Assembly (NCBI GenBank): GCA_963855995.1 | Contig: OY979718.1 | Coordinates: forward strand, 38,687,059-38,751,058 | Source: Muricea muricata | Lineage: Eukaryota; Cnidaria; Anthozoa; Malacalcyonacea; Plexauridae | Direction: 5' to 3' | DNA: 64,000 bases | Shown: positions 40,252-55,286 of the stretch, piece by piece | Numbering within the stretch: the stretch's first letter is position 1 | How the letters are laid out: every line of letters starts with the position of its first letter | Made by a program: the position numbers and the translations under genes | Notes under the pieces: model-generated | What the model saw: the letters and a program-made list of their open reading frames with translations, nothing else | The model's database searches: none | What the model was told of the DNA's origin: nothing

Positions 40252-42757
40252 CAATGTGCATAGATATACAATTGATTTACGATCTGTGATGATTTAAAAC
40301 TTCGTCTGACCAAATACTTGTATAGAGGGAGATATGAGTTATAATATAGAGTATTGAATAACATTTGTTTATGTGTAAACCTGAAGCGATAATTATATTA
40401 GCATAAAATTTTCTATAAAGTATAAAGTAATATGAAATTCCAAAATTGCCTGGTTGATGTTACATCTTGCAAAATTACAAACTACCATTTAACATATAGT
40501 ACATATACATTCAAATCTACTTACATGTTAGGCGTAATTTAAATGCTTCTTGCCAAACTTATGTCGGAACGTAAGAAGTAATTTATCTAGAATAAGGAAA
40601 GCATAGTAAACTTGTCAGCGAACAGAAAAAAGGAATCCATATCATAATCAATATGTCACATGGCTAGTCACGTGAGAGAAAATAGCGCCAAAATAAATTT
40701 ATGTGTATACTGCGTAGGTAATTTATATTAAGACATTTATCACGGTATCTATGTATTTAATCATATTGTTCATGTTTTGTAAGCTCCCTACATACCATAC
40801 TTATTCACGCAAGATAACGAATAAATTGGAAGTTATAAAGAATGAGAAGGTAGGAAAAATGGAAAGAAGACTGGCGGAATTTCTAGAGTAGAGCAGACTA
40901 AAATTGGGGGATAAAAGTTAAAAGATGCTGAAGGTAGCAATAGAGCGATGAAAATAGTAATAGAATAACTTAAAATTCGTGGGAAGACAATAGTAGAAGC
41001 ACGATCGAAATAGGTACATAATGGTAAGATGTTGAACGAAGCAACAGAAAGATGAAAAATTATAACAAAATCACAATAAGATTTCTGGAAAAGAGACTAG
41101 AACGGAATCTGAAGACGAAGACTGAAAAGATGGAAAGAAAGTTGCAGGATTGGAAAAAAGAAAATTGTGACGATGAAAAAGATGGAAAGATGATTTAAAG
41201 AATTGGAAATCATTGGGAAGCCTACAGCAAAAGGACTGAAATTGCAAGATAAAAGCGAAAAGATGAGGAAAGTAGCAATAAGAAGATGAAAAATAGATGG
41301 AAAGTTGTGAGGGAAGACTAATGGAAACAACGTTAGAAACGAATCTAAAGAAGCAAGCTGAAAAGATGGAAAAAATTGAAGAAGATTTTACGGTTGTTAA
41401 AAAATCCAAAGTAGGAAGATGAAAGTAGGAATATACTAGAAATAACAAAAAGATGAATACATATTGAAAATTGCAAGAAGACCACTAGAAGGAAGTTTAG
41501 CAGTGTAAGTTAAAGAAACAAATTGAGAAGATGAGAAACATGAAGAGACTCGAATAAAAGAATTGGAAATCGTCGAGAAGACTACAGCGGATCCGGAAGG
41601 GCTTACATGGAAAGATAGAAGAAAGACGATGAAGAAAGTTGCAATAAGAACACGAAAAATAGATTGAAAATTCTGAGAGACGACTACTGGGAACAAAGTT
41701 TAAACTGAATATAAAAGCAAGTTTAAAAGATGCACAGAAGGAAGTTGTTGAAAAGATTATGGTAGAGAGATGAAAGAAAAAACATAGAAAGAGAAAGATG
41801 AATGTAATTATATTGAAAATTATGAGAAATTAAGGAGATGAACAGATAGAAAGAGGAATAGAAGAATTAGAATAGAACTCACAAACGACGATAAAAGTGG
41901 AAACTGGCGAGAAATTAGCGAGAGGAAGATGAAATGTACAGTGCGAAATGGTATGGAAAAAACTATTGGAGACAAGCTCAGAACCGAATATAAAAAAATC
42001 TAAGAAGTTAGACAATATAAGAAGTCAAAGAACAAGAATTGGAAATTGTTGAGAAGACTATATATAGTAGGACTGAAATAAGTAACAACAGAGAGATAAA
42101 TAGATAAAAAAAGGAAGAAAGAATAATAGAAGATTAGAAATTGTGGAGAAGACTAGTAGAAGCAAGCCTGGAATAGGAAGATGAAACAGCACAATGCGAA
42201 AAGTTAGCAACAGAAAGACGAAAAATGTAAGTTGAAAATGATGAGAAGACTACTCAAAACAAGGTTGGAACAGAATATGAAGAAGCAGGCTCAGAATTTC
42301 AGATAATATAGAAAGACGAATACAAGATAATATATAGATATAGATATAGATGTAAATAGGAAAAGAGCTGGAACAGGTGGATAAAAGAAGTAAAATGTGG
42401 AAAGGTTGAAACAGAAAGACGAAAAATAGATTTAAAATTATGGGAAGACTACAGGAAACAAGGTTTGAAGCGAATGTGAAGAAGGAAGCTGAGAAGATAG
42501 GAAAACACGGAAAGAACAACACAAGAATTGGAAATTGCTGGGAAGACTGTAGTAGAAGCAAGACTGGAAGACTAGAATAGGAAAAAAAAAGCAGCGAAAT
42601 ATGGAATGGTTGTTACAGAAAGACGAAAAATATATTGAATATTGCAAGAACACTACTGGAGACAAGGTTAGAAGCGTGTGTGAAAAAGGAAACTGAGAAG
42701 AAAAGGAAGGATGGAAGGAAGAACAGAAAGACTCGAAACAGAAACACGAAAAATAGA
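40252..42757 (+). repeat. HOR copy c17 (B type)
   Basis: Length 2506 bp. It combines TTGCAAGATAAAAGCG near 41243 (private final GCG) with GGTAGAGAGATG and GACTAGTAGAAG, and has a B tail with GAGAAGAAAAGG. Confidence 0.95.
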
Positions 42758-45263
42758 CAATGTGCATAGATATACAATTGATTTACGATCTGTGATGATT
42801 TAAAACTTCGTCTGACCAAATACTTGTATAGAGGGAGATATGAGTTATAATATAGAGTATTGAATAACATTTGTTTATGTGTAAACCTGAAGCGATAATT
42901 ATATTAGCATAAAATTTTCTATAAAGTATAAAGTAATATGAAATTCCAAAATTGCCTGGTTGATGTTACATCTTGCAAAATTACAAACTACCATTTAACA
43001 TATAGTACATATACATTCAAATCTACTTACATGTTAGGCGTAATTTAAATGCTTCTTGCCAAACTTATGTCGGAACGTAAGAAGTAATTTATCTAGAATA
43101 AGGAAAGCATAGTAAACTTGTCAGCGAACAGAAAAAAGGAATCCATATCATAATCAATATGTCACATGGCTAGTCACGTGAGAGAAAATAGCGCCAAAAT
43201 AAATTTATGTGTATACTGCGTAGGTAATTTATATTAAGACATTTATCACGGTATCTATGTATTTAATCATATTGTTCATGTTTTGTAAGCTCCCTACATA
43301 CCATACTTATTCACGCAAGATAACGAATAAATTGGAAGTTATAAAGAATGAGAAGGTAGGAAAAATGGAAAGAAGACTGGCGGAATTTCTAGAGTAGAGC
43401 AGACTAAAATTGGGGTATAAAAGTTAAAAGATGCTGAAGGTAGCAATAGAGCGATGAAAATAGTAATAGAATAACTTAAAATTCGTGGGAAGACAATAGT
43501 AGAAGCACGATCGAAATAGGTACATAATGGTAAGATGTTGAACGAAGCAACAGAAAGATGAAAAATTATAACAAAATCACTATAAGATTTCTGGAAAAGA
43601 GACTAGAACGGAATCTGAAGACGAAGACTGAAAAGATGGAAAGAAAGTTGCAGGATTGGAAAGAAGAAAATTGTGACGATGAAAAAGATGGAAAGATGAT
43701 TTAAAGAATTGGAAATCATTGGGAAGCCTACAGCAAAAGGACTGAAATTGCAGGATAAAAGCAAAAAGATGAGGAAAGTAGCAATAAGAAGATGAAAAAT
43801 AGATGGAAAGTTGTGAGGGAAGACTAATGGAAACAACGTTAGAAACGAATCTAAAGAAGCAAGCTGAAAAGATGGAAAAAATTGAAGAAGATTTTACGGT
43901 TGTTAAAAAATCCAAAGTAGGAAGATGAAAGTAGGAATATACTAGAAATAACAAAAAGATGAATACATATTGAAAATTGCAAGAAGACCACTAGAAGGAA
44001 GTTTAGCAGTGTAAGTTAAAGAAACAAATTGAGAAGATGAGAAACATGAAGAGACTCGAATAAAAGAATTGGAAATCGTCGAGAAGACTACAGCGGATCC
44101 GGAAGGGCTTACATGGAAAAATAGAAGAAAGACGATGAAGAAAGTTGCAATAAGAACACGAAAAATAGATTGAAAATTCTGAGAGACGACTACTGGGAAC
44201 AAAGTTTAAACTGAATATAAAAGCAAGTTTAAAAGATGCACAGAAGGAAGTTGTTGAAAAGATTATGGTAGAGAGATGAAAGAAAAAACATAGAAAGAGA
44301 AAGATGAATGTAATTATATTGAAAATTATGAGAAATTAAGGAGATGAACAGATAGAAAGAGGAATAGAAGAATTAGAATAGAACTCACAAACGACGATAA
44401 AAGTGGAAACTGGCGAGAAATTAGCGAGAGGAAGATGAAATGTACAGTGCGAAATGGTATGGAAAAAACTATTGGAGACAAGCTCAGAACCGAATATAAA
44501 AAAATCTAAGAAGTTAGACAATATAAGAAGTCAAAGAACAAGAATTGGAAATTGTTGAGAAGACTATATATAGTAGGACTGAAATAAGTAACAACAGAGA
44601 GATAAATAGATAAAAAAAGGAAGAAAGAATAATAGAAGATTAGAAATTGTGGAGAAGACTAGTAGAAGCAAGCCTGGAATAGGAAGATGAAACAGCACAA
44701 TGCGAAAAGTTAGCAACAGAAAGACGAAAAATGTAAGTTGAAAATGATGAGAAGACTACTCAAAACAAGGTTGGAACAGAATATGAAGAAGCAGGCTCAG
44801 AATTTCAGATAATATAGAAAGACGAATACAAGATAATATATAGATATAGATATAGATGTAAATAGGAAAAGAGCTGGAACAGGTGGATAAAAGAAGTAAA
44901 ATGTGGAAAGGTTGAAACAGAAAGACGAAAAATAGATTTAAAATTATGGGAAGACTACAGGAAACAAGGTTTGAAGCGAATGTGAAGAAGGAAGCTGAGA
45001 AGATAGGAAAACACGGAAAGAACAACACAAGAATTGGAAATTGCTGGGAAGACTGTAGTAGAAGCAAGACTGGAAGACTAGAATAGGAAAAAAAAAGCAG
45101 CGAAATATGGAATGGTTGTTACAGAAAGACGAAAAATATATTGAATATTGCAAGAACACTACTGGAGACAAGGTTAGAAGCGTGTGTGAAAAAGGAAACT
45201 GAGAACAAAAGGAAGGATGGAAGGAAGAACAGAAGGACTCGAAACAGAAACACGAAAAATAGA
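42758..45263 (+). repeat. HOR copy c18 (right-block B type)
   Basis: Length 2506 bp. It is the first of seven copies sharing GGGGTATAAAAG, ACTATAAG, ACATGGAAAAATAG and GGTAGAGAGATG. The tail has GAGAACAAAAGG and the right-block change GAAGGACTCG. Confidence 0.95.
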
Positions 45264-47769
45264 CAATGTGCATAGATATACAATTGATTTACGATCTGTG
45301 ATGATTTAAAACTTCGTCTGACCAAATACTTGTATAGAGGGAGATATGAGTTATAATATAGAGTATTGAATAACATTTGTTCATGTGTAAACCTGAAGCG
45401 ATAATTATATTAGCATAAAATTTTCTATAAAGTATAAAGTAATATGAAATTCCAAAATTGCCTGGTTGATGTTACATCTTGCAAAATTACAAACTACCAT
45501 TTAACATATAGTACATATACATTCAAATCTACTTACATGTTAGGCGTAATTTAAATGCTTCTTGCCAAACTTATGTCGGAACGTAAGAAGTAATTTATCT
45601 AGAATAAGGAAAGCATAGTAAACTTGTCAGCGAACAGAAAAAAGGAATCCATATCATAATCAATATGTCACATGGCTAGTCACGTGAGAGAAAATAGCGC
45701 CAAAATAAATTTATGTGTATACTGCGTAGGTAATTTATATTAAGACATTTATCACGGTATCTATGTATTTAATCATATTGTTCATGTTTTGTAAGCTCCC
45801 TACATACCATACTTATTCACGCAAGATAACGAATAAATTGGAAGTTATAAAGAATGAGAAGGTAGGAAAAATGGAAAGAAGACTGGCGGAATTTCTAGAG
45901 TAGAGCAGACTAAAATTGGGGTATAAAAGTTAAAAGATGCTGAAGGTAGCAATAGAGCGATGAAAATAGTAATAGAATAACTTAAAATTCGTGGGAAGAC
46001 AATAGTAGAAGCACGATCGAAATAGGTACATAATGGTAAGATGTTGAACGAAGCAACAGAAAGATGAAAAATTATAACAAAATCACTATAAGATTTCTGG
46101 AAAAGAGACTAGAACGGAATCTGAAGACGAAGACTGAAAAGATGGAAAGAAAGTTGCAGGATTGGAAAGAAGAAAATTGTGACGATGAAAAAGATGGAAA
46201 GATGATTTAAAGAATTGGAAATCATTGGGAAGCCTACAGCAAAAGGACTGAAATTGCAGGATAAAAGCAAAAAGATGAGGAAAGTAGCAATAAGAAGATG
46301 AAAAATAGATGGAAAGTTGTGAGGGAAGACTAATGGAAACAACGTTAGAAACGAATCTAAAGAAGCAAGCTGAAAAGATGGAAAAAATTGAAGAAGATTT
46401 TACGGTTGTTAAAAAATCCAAAGTAGGAAGATGAAAGTAGGAATATACTAGAAATAACAAAAAGATGAATACATATTGAAAATTGCAAGAAGACCACTAG
46501 AAGGAAGTTTAGCAGTGTAAGTTAAAGAAACAAATTGAGAAGATGAGAAACATGAAGAGACTCGAATAAAAGAATTGGAAATCGTCGAGAAGACTACAGC
46601 GGATCCGGAAGGGCTTACATGGAAAAATAGAAGAAAGACGATGAAGAAAGTTGCAATAAGAACACGAAAAATAGATTGAAAATTCTGAGAGACGACTACT
46701 GGGAACAAAGTTTAAACTGAATATAAAAGCAAGTTTAAAAGATGCACAGAAGGAAGTTGTTGAAAAGATTATGGTAGAGAGATGAAAGAAAAAACATAGA
46801 AAGAGAAAGATGAATGTAATTATATTGAAAATTATGAGAAATTAAGGAGATGAACAGATAGAAAGAGGAATAGAAGAATTAGAATAGAACTCACAAACGA
46901 CGATAAAAGTGGAAACTGGCGAGAAATTAGCGAGAGGAAGATGAAATGTACAGTGCGAAATGGTATGGAAAAAACTATTGGAGACAAGCTCAGAACCGAA
47001 TATAAAAAAATCTAAGAAGTTAGACAATATAAGAAGTCAAAGAACAAGAATTGGAAATTGTTGAGAAGACTATATATAGTAGGACTGAAATAAGTAACAA
47101 CAGAGAGATAAATAGATAAAAAAAGGAAGAAAGAATAATAGAAGATTAGAAATTGTGGAGAAGACTAGTAGAAGCAAGCCTGGAATAGGAAGATGAAACA
47201 GCACAATGCGAAAAGTTAGCAACAGAAAGACGAAAAATGTAAGTTGAAAATGATGAGAAGACTACTCAAAACAAGGTTGGAACAGAATATGAAGAAGCAG
47301 GCTCAGAATTTCAGATAATATAGAAAGACGAATACAAGATAATATATAGATATAGATATAGATGTAAATAGGAAAAGAGCTGGAACAGGTGGATAAAAGA
47401 AGTAAAATGTGGAAAGGTTGAAACAGAAAGACGAAAAATAGATTTAAAATTATGGGAAGACTACAGGAAACAAGGTTTGAAGCGAATGTGAAGAAGGAAG
47501 CTGAGAAGATAGGAAAACACGGAAAGAACAACACAAGAATTGGAAATTGCTGGGAAGACTGTAGTAGAAGCAAGACTGGAAGACTAGAATAGGAAAAAAA
47601 AAGCAGCGAAATATGGAATGGTTGTTACAGAAAGACGAAAAATATATTGAATATTGCAAGAACACTACTGGAGACAAGGTTAGAAGCGTGTGTGAAAAAG
47701 GAAACTGAGAACAAAAGGAAGGATGGAAGGAAGAACAGAAGGACTCGAAACAGAAACACGAAAAATAGA
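45264..47769 (+). repeat. HOR copy c19 (right-block B type)
   Basis: Length 2506 bp. The spacer reads TTGTTCATGTG near 45381, seen otherwise only in c20. The tail has GAGAACAAAAGG. Confidence 0.95.
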
Positions 47770-50275
47770 CAATGTGCATAGATATACAATTGATTTACGA
47801 TCTGTGATGATTTAAAACTTCGTCTGACCAAATACTTGTATAGAGGGAGATATGAGTTATAATATAGAGTATTGAATAACATTTGTTCATGTGTAAACCT
47901 GAAGCGATAATTATATTAGCATAAAATTTTCTATAAAGTATAAAGTAATATGAAATTCCAAAATTGCCTGGTTGATGTTACATCTTGCAAAATTACAAAC
48001 TACCATTTAACATATAGTACATATACATTCAAATCTACTTACATGTTAGGCGTAATTTAAATGCTTCTTGCCAAACTTATGTCGGAACGTAAGAAGTAAT
48101 TTATCTAGAATAAGGAAAGCATAGTAAACTTGTCAGCGAACAGAAAAAAGGAATCCATATCATAATCAATATGTCACATGGCTAGTCACGTGAGAGAAAA
48201 TAGCGCCAAAATAAATTTATGTGTATACTGCGTAGGTAATTTATATTAAGACATTTATCACGGTATCTATGTATTTAATCATATTGTTCATGTTTTGTAA
48301 GCTCTTTACATACCATACTTATTCACGCAAGATAACGAATAAATTGGAAGTTATAAAGAATGAGAAGGTAGGAAAAATGGAAAGAAGACTGGCGGAATTT
48401 CTAGAGTAGAGCAGACTAAAATTGGGGTATAAAAGTTAAAAGATGCTGAAGGTAGCAATAGAGCGATGAAAATAGTAATAGAATAACTTAAAATTCGTGG
48501 GAAGACAATAGTAGAAGCACGATCGAAATAGGTACATAATGGTAAGATGTTGAACGAAGCAACAGAAAGATGAAAAATTATAACAAAATCACTATAAGAT
48601 TTCTGGAAAAGAGACTAGAACGGAATCTGAAGACGAAGACTGAAAAGATGGAAAGAAAGTTGCAGGATTGGAAAGAAGAAAATTGTGACGATGAAAAAGA
48701 TGGAAAGATGATTTAAAGAATTGGAAATCATTGGGAAGCCTACAGCAAAAGGACTGAAATTGCAGGATAAAAGCAAAAAGATGAGGAAAGTAGCAATAAG
48801 AAGATGAAAAATAGATGGAAAGTTGTGAGGGAAGACTAATGGAAACAACGTTAGAAACGAATCTAAAGAAGCAAGCTGAAAAGATGGAAAAAATTGAAGA
48901 AGATTTTACGGTTGTTAAAAAATCCAAAGTAGGAAGATGAAAGTAGGAATATACTAGAAATAACAAAAAGATGAATACATATTGAAAATTGCAAGAAGAC
49001 CACTAGAAGGAAGTTTAGCAGTGTAAGTTAAAGAAACAAATTGAGAAGATGAGAAACATGAAGAGACTCGAATAAAAGAATTGGAAATCGTCGAGAAGAC
49101 TACAGCGGATCCGGAAGGGCTTACATGGAAAAATAGAAGAAAGACGATGAAGAAAGTTGCAATAAGAACACGAAAAATAGATTGAAAATTCTGAGAGACG
49201 ACTACTGGGAACAAAGTTTAAACTGAATATAAAAGCAAGTTTAAAAGATGCACAGAAGGAAGTTGTTGAAAAGATTATGGTAGAGAGATGAAAGAAAAAA
49301 CATAGAAAGAGAAAGATGAATGTAATTATATTGAAAATTATGAGAAATTAAGGAGATGAACAGATAGAAAGAGGAATAGAAGAATTAGAATAGAACTCAC
49401 AAACGACGATAAAAGTGGAAACTGGCGAGAAATTAGCGAGAGGAAGATGAAATGTACAGTGCGAAATGGTATGGAAAAAACTATTGGAGACAAGCTCAGA
49501 ACCGAATATAAAAAAATCTAAGAAGTTAGACAATATAAGAAGTCAAAGAACAAGAATTGGAAATTGTTGAGAAGACTATATATAGTAGGACTGAAATAAG
49601 TAACAACAGAGAGATAAATAGATAAAAAAAGGAAGAAAGAATAATAGAAGATTAGAAATTGTGGAGAAGACTAGTAGAAGCAAGCCTGGAATAGGAAGAT
49701 GAAACAGCACAATGCGAAAAGTTAGCAACAGAAAGACGAAAAATGTAAGTTGAAAATGATGAGAAGAGTACTCAAAACAAGGTTGGAACAGAATATGAAG
49801 AAGCAGGCTCAGAATTTCAGATAATATAGAAAGACGAATACAAGATAATATATAGATATAGATATAGATGTAAATAGGAAAAGAGCTGGAACAGGTGGAT
49901 AAAAGAAGTAAAATGTGGAAAGGTTGAAACAGAAAGACGAAAAATAGATTTAAAATTATGGGAAGACTACAGGAAACAAGGTTTGAAGCGAATGTGAAGA
50001 AGGAAGCTGAGAAGATAGGAAAACACGGAAAGAACAACACAAGAATTGGAAATTGCTGGGAAGACTGTAGTAGAAGCAAGACTGGAAGACTAGAATAGGA
50101 AAAAAAAAGCAGCGAAATATGGAATGGTTGTTACAGAAAGACGAAAAATATATTGAATATTGCAAGAACACTACTGGAGACAAGGTTAGAAGCGTGTGTG
50201 AAAAAGGAAACTGAGAAGAAAAGGAAGGATGGAAGGAAGAACAGAAGGACTCGAAACAGAAACACGAAAAATAGA
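47770..50275 (+). repeat. HOR copy c20 (right-block B type)
   Basis: Length 2506 bp. It shares the TTGTTCATGTG spacer variant with c19. Private changes are GCTCTTTACATACC near 48303 and GAGAAGAGTACTC near 49764. The tail has GAGAAGAAAAGG together with GAAGGACTCG. Confidence 0.95.
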
Positions 50276-52781
50276 CAATGTGCATAGATATACAATTGAT
50301 TTACGATCTGTGATGATTTAAAACTTCGTCTGACCAAATACTTGTATAGAGGGAGATATGAGTTATAATATAGAGTATTGAATAACATTTGTTTATGTGT
50401 AAACCTGAAGCGATAATTATATTAGCATAAAATTTTCTATAAAGTATAAAGTAATATGAAATTCCAAAATTGCCTGGTTGATGTTACATCTTGCAAAATT
50501 ACAAACTACCATTTAACATATAGTACATATACATTCAAATCTACTTACATGTTAGGCGTAATTTAAATGCTTCTTGCCAAACTTATGTCGGAACGTAAGA
50601 AGTAATTTATCTAGAATAAGGAAAGCATAGTAAACTTGTCAGCGAACAGAAAAAAGGAATCCATATCATAATCAATATGTCACATGGCTAGTCACGTGAG
50701 AGAAAATAGCGCCAAAATAAATTTATGTGTATACTGCGTAGGTAATTTATATTAAGACATTTATCACGGTATCTATGTATTTAATCATATTGTTCATGTT
50801 TTGTAAGCTCCCTACATACCATACTTATTCACGCAAGATAACGAATAAATTGGAAGTTATAAAGAATGAGAAGGTAGGAAAAATGGAAAGAAGACTGGCG
50901 GAATTTCTAGAGTAGAGCAGACTAAAATTGGGGTATAAAAGTTAAAAGATGCTGAAGGTAGCAATAGAGCGATGAAAATAGTAATAGAATAACTTAAAAT
51001 TCGTGGGAAGACAATAGTAGAAGCACGATCGAAATAGGTACATAATGGTAAGATGTTGAACGAAGCAACAGAAAGATGAAAAATTATAACAAAATCACTA
51101 TAAGATTTCTGGAAAAGAGACTAGAACGGAATCTGAAGACGAAGACTGAAAAGATGGAAAGAAAGTTGCAGGATTGGAAAGAAGAAAATTGTGACGATGA
51201 AAAAGATGGAAAGATGATTTAAAGAATTGGAAATCATTGGGAAGCCTACAGCAAAAGGACTGAAATTGCAGGATAAAAGCAAAAAGATGAGGAAAGTAGC
51301 AATAAGAAGATGAAAAATAGATGGAAAGTTGTGAGGGAAGACTAATGGAAACAACGTTAGAAACGAATCTAAAGAAGCAAGCTGAAAAGATGGAAAAAAT
51401 TGAAGAAGATTTTACGGTTGTTAAAAAATCCAAAGTAGGAAGATGAAAGTAGGAATATACTAGAAATAACAAAAAGATGAATACATATTGAAAATTGCAA
51501 GAAGACCACTAGAAGGAAGTTTAGCAGTGTAAGTTAAAGAAACAAATTGAGAAGATGAGAAACATGAAGAGACTCGAATAAAAGAATTGGAAATCGTCGA
51601 GAAGACTACAGCGGATCCGGAAGGGCTTACATGGAAAAATAGAAGAAAGACGATGAAGAAAGTTGCAATAAGAACACGAAAAATAGATTGAAAATTCTGA
51701 GAGACGACTACTGGGAACAAAGTTTAAACTGAATATAAAAGCAAGTTTAAAAGATGCACAGAAGGAAGTTGTTGAAAAGATTATGGTAGAGAGATGAAAG
51801 AAAAAACATAGAAAGAGAAAGATGAATGTAATTATATTGAAAATTATGAGAAATTAAGGAGATGAACAGATAGAAAGAGGAATAGAAGAATTAGAATAGA
51901 ACTCACAAACGACGATAAAAGTGGAAACTGGCGAGAAATTAGCGAGAGGAAGATGAAATGTACAGTGCGAAATGGTATGGAAAAAACTATTGGAGACAAG
52001 CTCAGAACCGAATATAAAAAAATCTAAGAAGTTAGACAATATAAGAAGTCAAAGAACAAGAATTGGAAATTGTTGAGAAGACTATATATAGTAGGACTGA
52101 AATAAGTAACAACAGAGAGATAAATAGATAAAAAAAGGAAGAAAGAATAATAGAAGATTAGAAATTGTGGAGAAGACTAGTAGAAGCAAGCCTGGAATAG
52201 GAAGATGAAACAGCACAATGCGAAAAGTTAGCAACAGAAAGACGAAAAATGTAAGTTGAAAATGATGAGAAGACTACTCAAAACAAGGTTGGAACAGAAT
52301 ATGAAGAAGCAGGCTCAGAATTTCAGATAATATAGAAAGACGAATACAAGATAATATATAGATATAGATATAGATGTAAATAGGAAAAGAGCTGGAACAG
52401 GTGGATAAAAGAAGTAAAATGTGGAAAGGTTGAAACAGAAAGACGAAAAATAGATTTAAAATTATGGGAAGACTACAGGAAACAAGGTTTGAAGCGAATG
52501 TGAAGAAGGAAGCTGAGAAGATAGGAAAACACGGAAAGAACAACACAAGAATTGGAAATTGCTGGGAAGACTGTAGTAGAAGCAAGACTGGAAGACTAGA
52601 ATAGGAAAAAAAAAGCAGCGAAATATGGAATGGTTGTTACAGAAAGACGAAAAATATATTGAATATTGCAAGAACACTACTGGAGACAAGGTTAGAAGCG
52701 TGTGTGAAAAAGGAAACTGAGAACAAAAGGAAGGATGGAAGGAAGAACAGAAGGACTCGAAACAGAAACACGAAAAATAGA
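50276..52781 (+). repeat. HOR copy c21 (right-block B type)
   Basis: Length 2506 bp. Right-block consensus with GAGAACAAAAGG in the tail. No private change was noticed. Confidence 0.95.
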
Positions 52782-55286
52782 CAATGTGCATAGATATACA
52801 ATTGATTTACGATCTGTGATGATTTAAAACTTCGTCTGACCAAATACTTGTATAGAGGGAGATATGAGTTATAATATAGAGTATTGAATAACATTTGTTT
52901 ATGTGTAAACCTGAAGCGATAATTATATTAGCATAAAATTTTCTATAAAGTATAAAGTAATATGAAATTCCAAAATTGCCTGGTTGATGTTACATCTTGC
53001 AAAATTACAAACTACCATTTAACATATAGTACATATACATTCAAATCTACTTACATGTTAGGCGTAATTTAAATGCTTCTTGCCAAACTTATGTCGGAAC
53101 GTAAGAAGTAATTTATCTAGAATAAGGAAAGCATAGTAAACTTGTCAGCGAACAGAAAAAAGGAATCCATATCATAATCAATATGTCACATGGCTAGTCA
53201 CGTGAGAGAAAATAGCGCCAAAATAAATTTATGTGTATACTGCGTAGGTAATTTATATTAAGACATTTATCACGGTATCTATGTATTTAATCATATTGTT
53301 CATGTTTTGTAAGCTCCCTACATACCATACTTATTCACGCAAGATAACGAATAAATTGGAAGTTATAAAGAATGAGAAGGTAGGAAAAATGGAAAGAAGA
53401 CTGGCGGAATTTCTAGAGTAGAGCAGACTAAAATTGGGGTATAAAAGTTAAAAGATGCTGAAGGTAGCAATAGAGCGATGAAAATAGTAATAGAATAACT
53501 TAAAATTCGTGGGAAGACAATAGTAGAAGCACGATCGAAATAGGTACATAATGGTAAGATGTTGAACGAAGCAACAGAAAGATGAAAAATTATAACAAAA
53601 TCACTATAAGATTTCTGGAAAAGAGACTAGAACGGAATCTGAAGACGAAGACTGAAAAGATGGAAAGAAAGTTGCAGGATTGGAAAGAAGAAAATTGTGA
53701 CGATGAAAAAGATGGAAAGATGATTTAAAGAATTGGAAATCATTGGGAAGCCTACAGCAAAAGGACTGAAATTGCAGGATAAAAGCAAAAAGATGAGGAA
53801 AGTAGCAATAAGAAGATGAAAAATAGATGGAAAGTTGTGAGGGAAGACTAATGGAAACAACGTTAGAAACGAATCTAAAGAAGCAAGCTGAAAAGATGGA
53901 AAAAATTGAAGAAGATTTTACGGTTGTTAAAAAATCCAAAGTAGGAAGATGAAAGTAGGAATATACTAGAAATAACAAAAAGATGAATACATATTGAAAA
54001 TTGCAAGAAGACCACTAGAAGGAAGTTTAGCAGTGTAAGTTAAAGAAACAAATTGAGAAGATGAGAAACATGAAGAGACTCGAATAAAAGAATTGGAAAT
54101 CGTCGAGAAGACTACAGCGGATCCGGAAGGGCTTACATGGAAAAATAGAAGAAAACGATGAAGAAAGTTGCAATAAGAACACGAAAAATAGATTGAAAAT
54201 TCTGAGAGACGACTACTGGGAACAAAGTTTAAACTGAATATAAAAGCAAGTTTAAAAGATGCACAGAAGGAAGTTGTTGAAAAGATTATGGTAGAGAGAT
54301 GAAAGAAAAAACATAGAAAGAGAAAGATGAATGTAATTATATTGAAAATTATGAGAAATTAAGGAGATGAACAGATAGAAAGAGGAATAGAAGAATTAGA
54401 ATAGAACTCACAAACGACGATAAAAGTGGAAACTGGCGAGAAATTAGCGAGAGGAAGATGAAATGTACAGTGCGAAATGGTATGGAAAAAACTATTGGAG
54501 ACAAGCTCAGAACCGAATATAAAAAAATCTAAGAAGTTAGACAATATAAGAAGTCAAAGAACAAGAATTGGAAATTGTTGAGAAGACTATATATAGTAGG
54601 ACTGAAATAAGTAACAACAGAGAGATAAATAGATAAAAAAAGGAAGAAAGAATAATAGAAGATTAGAAATTGTGGAGAAGACTAGTAGAAGCAAGCCTGG
54701 AATAGGAAGATGAAACAGCACAATGCGAAAAGTTAGCAACAGAAAGACGAAAAATGTAAGTTGAAAATGATGAGAAGACTACTCAAAACAAGGTTGGAAC
54801 AGAATATGAAGAAGCAGGCTCAGAATTTCAGATAATATAGAAAGACGAATACAAGATAATATATAGATATAGATATAGATGTAAATAGGAAAAGAGCTGG
54901 AACAGGTGGATAAAAGAAGTAAAATGTGGAAAGGTTGAAACAGAAAGACGAAAAATAGATTTAAAATTATGGGAAGACTACAGGAAACAAGGTTTGAAGC
55001 GAATGTGAAGAAGGAAGCTGAGAAGATAGGAAAACACGGAAAGAACAACACAAGAATTGGAAATTGCTGGGAAGACTGTAGTAGAAGCAAGACTGGAAGA
55101 CTAGAATAGGAAAAAAAAAGCAGCGAAATATGGAATGGTTGTTACAGAAAGACGAAAAATATATTGAATATTGCAAGAACACTACTGGAGACAAGGTTAG
55201 AAGCGTGTGTGAAAAAGGAAACTGAGAAGAAAAGGAAGGATGGAAGGAAGAACAGAAAGACTCGAAACAGAAACACGAAAAATAGA
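52782..55286 (+). repeat. HOR copy c22 (right-block B type)
   Basis: Length 2505 bp, with a private 1-bp deletion near 54153 (GAAGAAAACGATG). Its tail has GAGAAGAAAAGG and GAAAGACTCG, unlike c21 and c23, so its tail resembles that of c17. Confidence 0.95.
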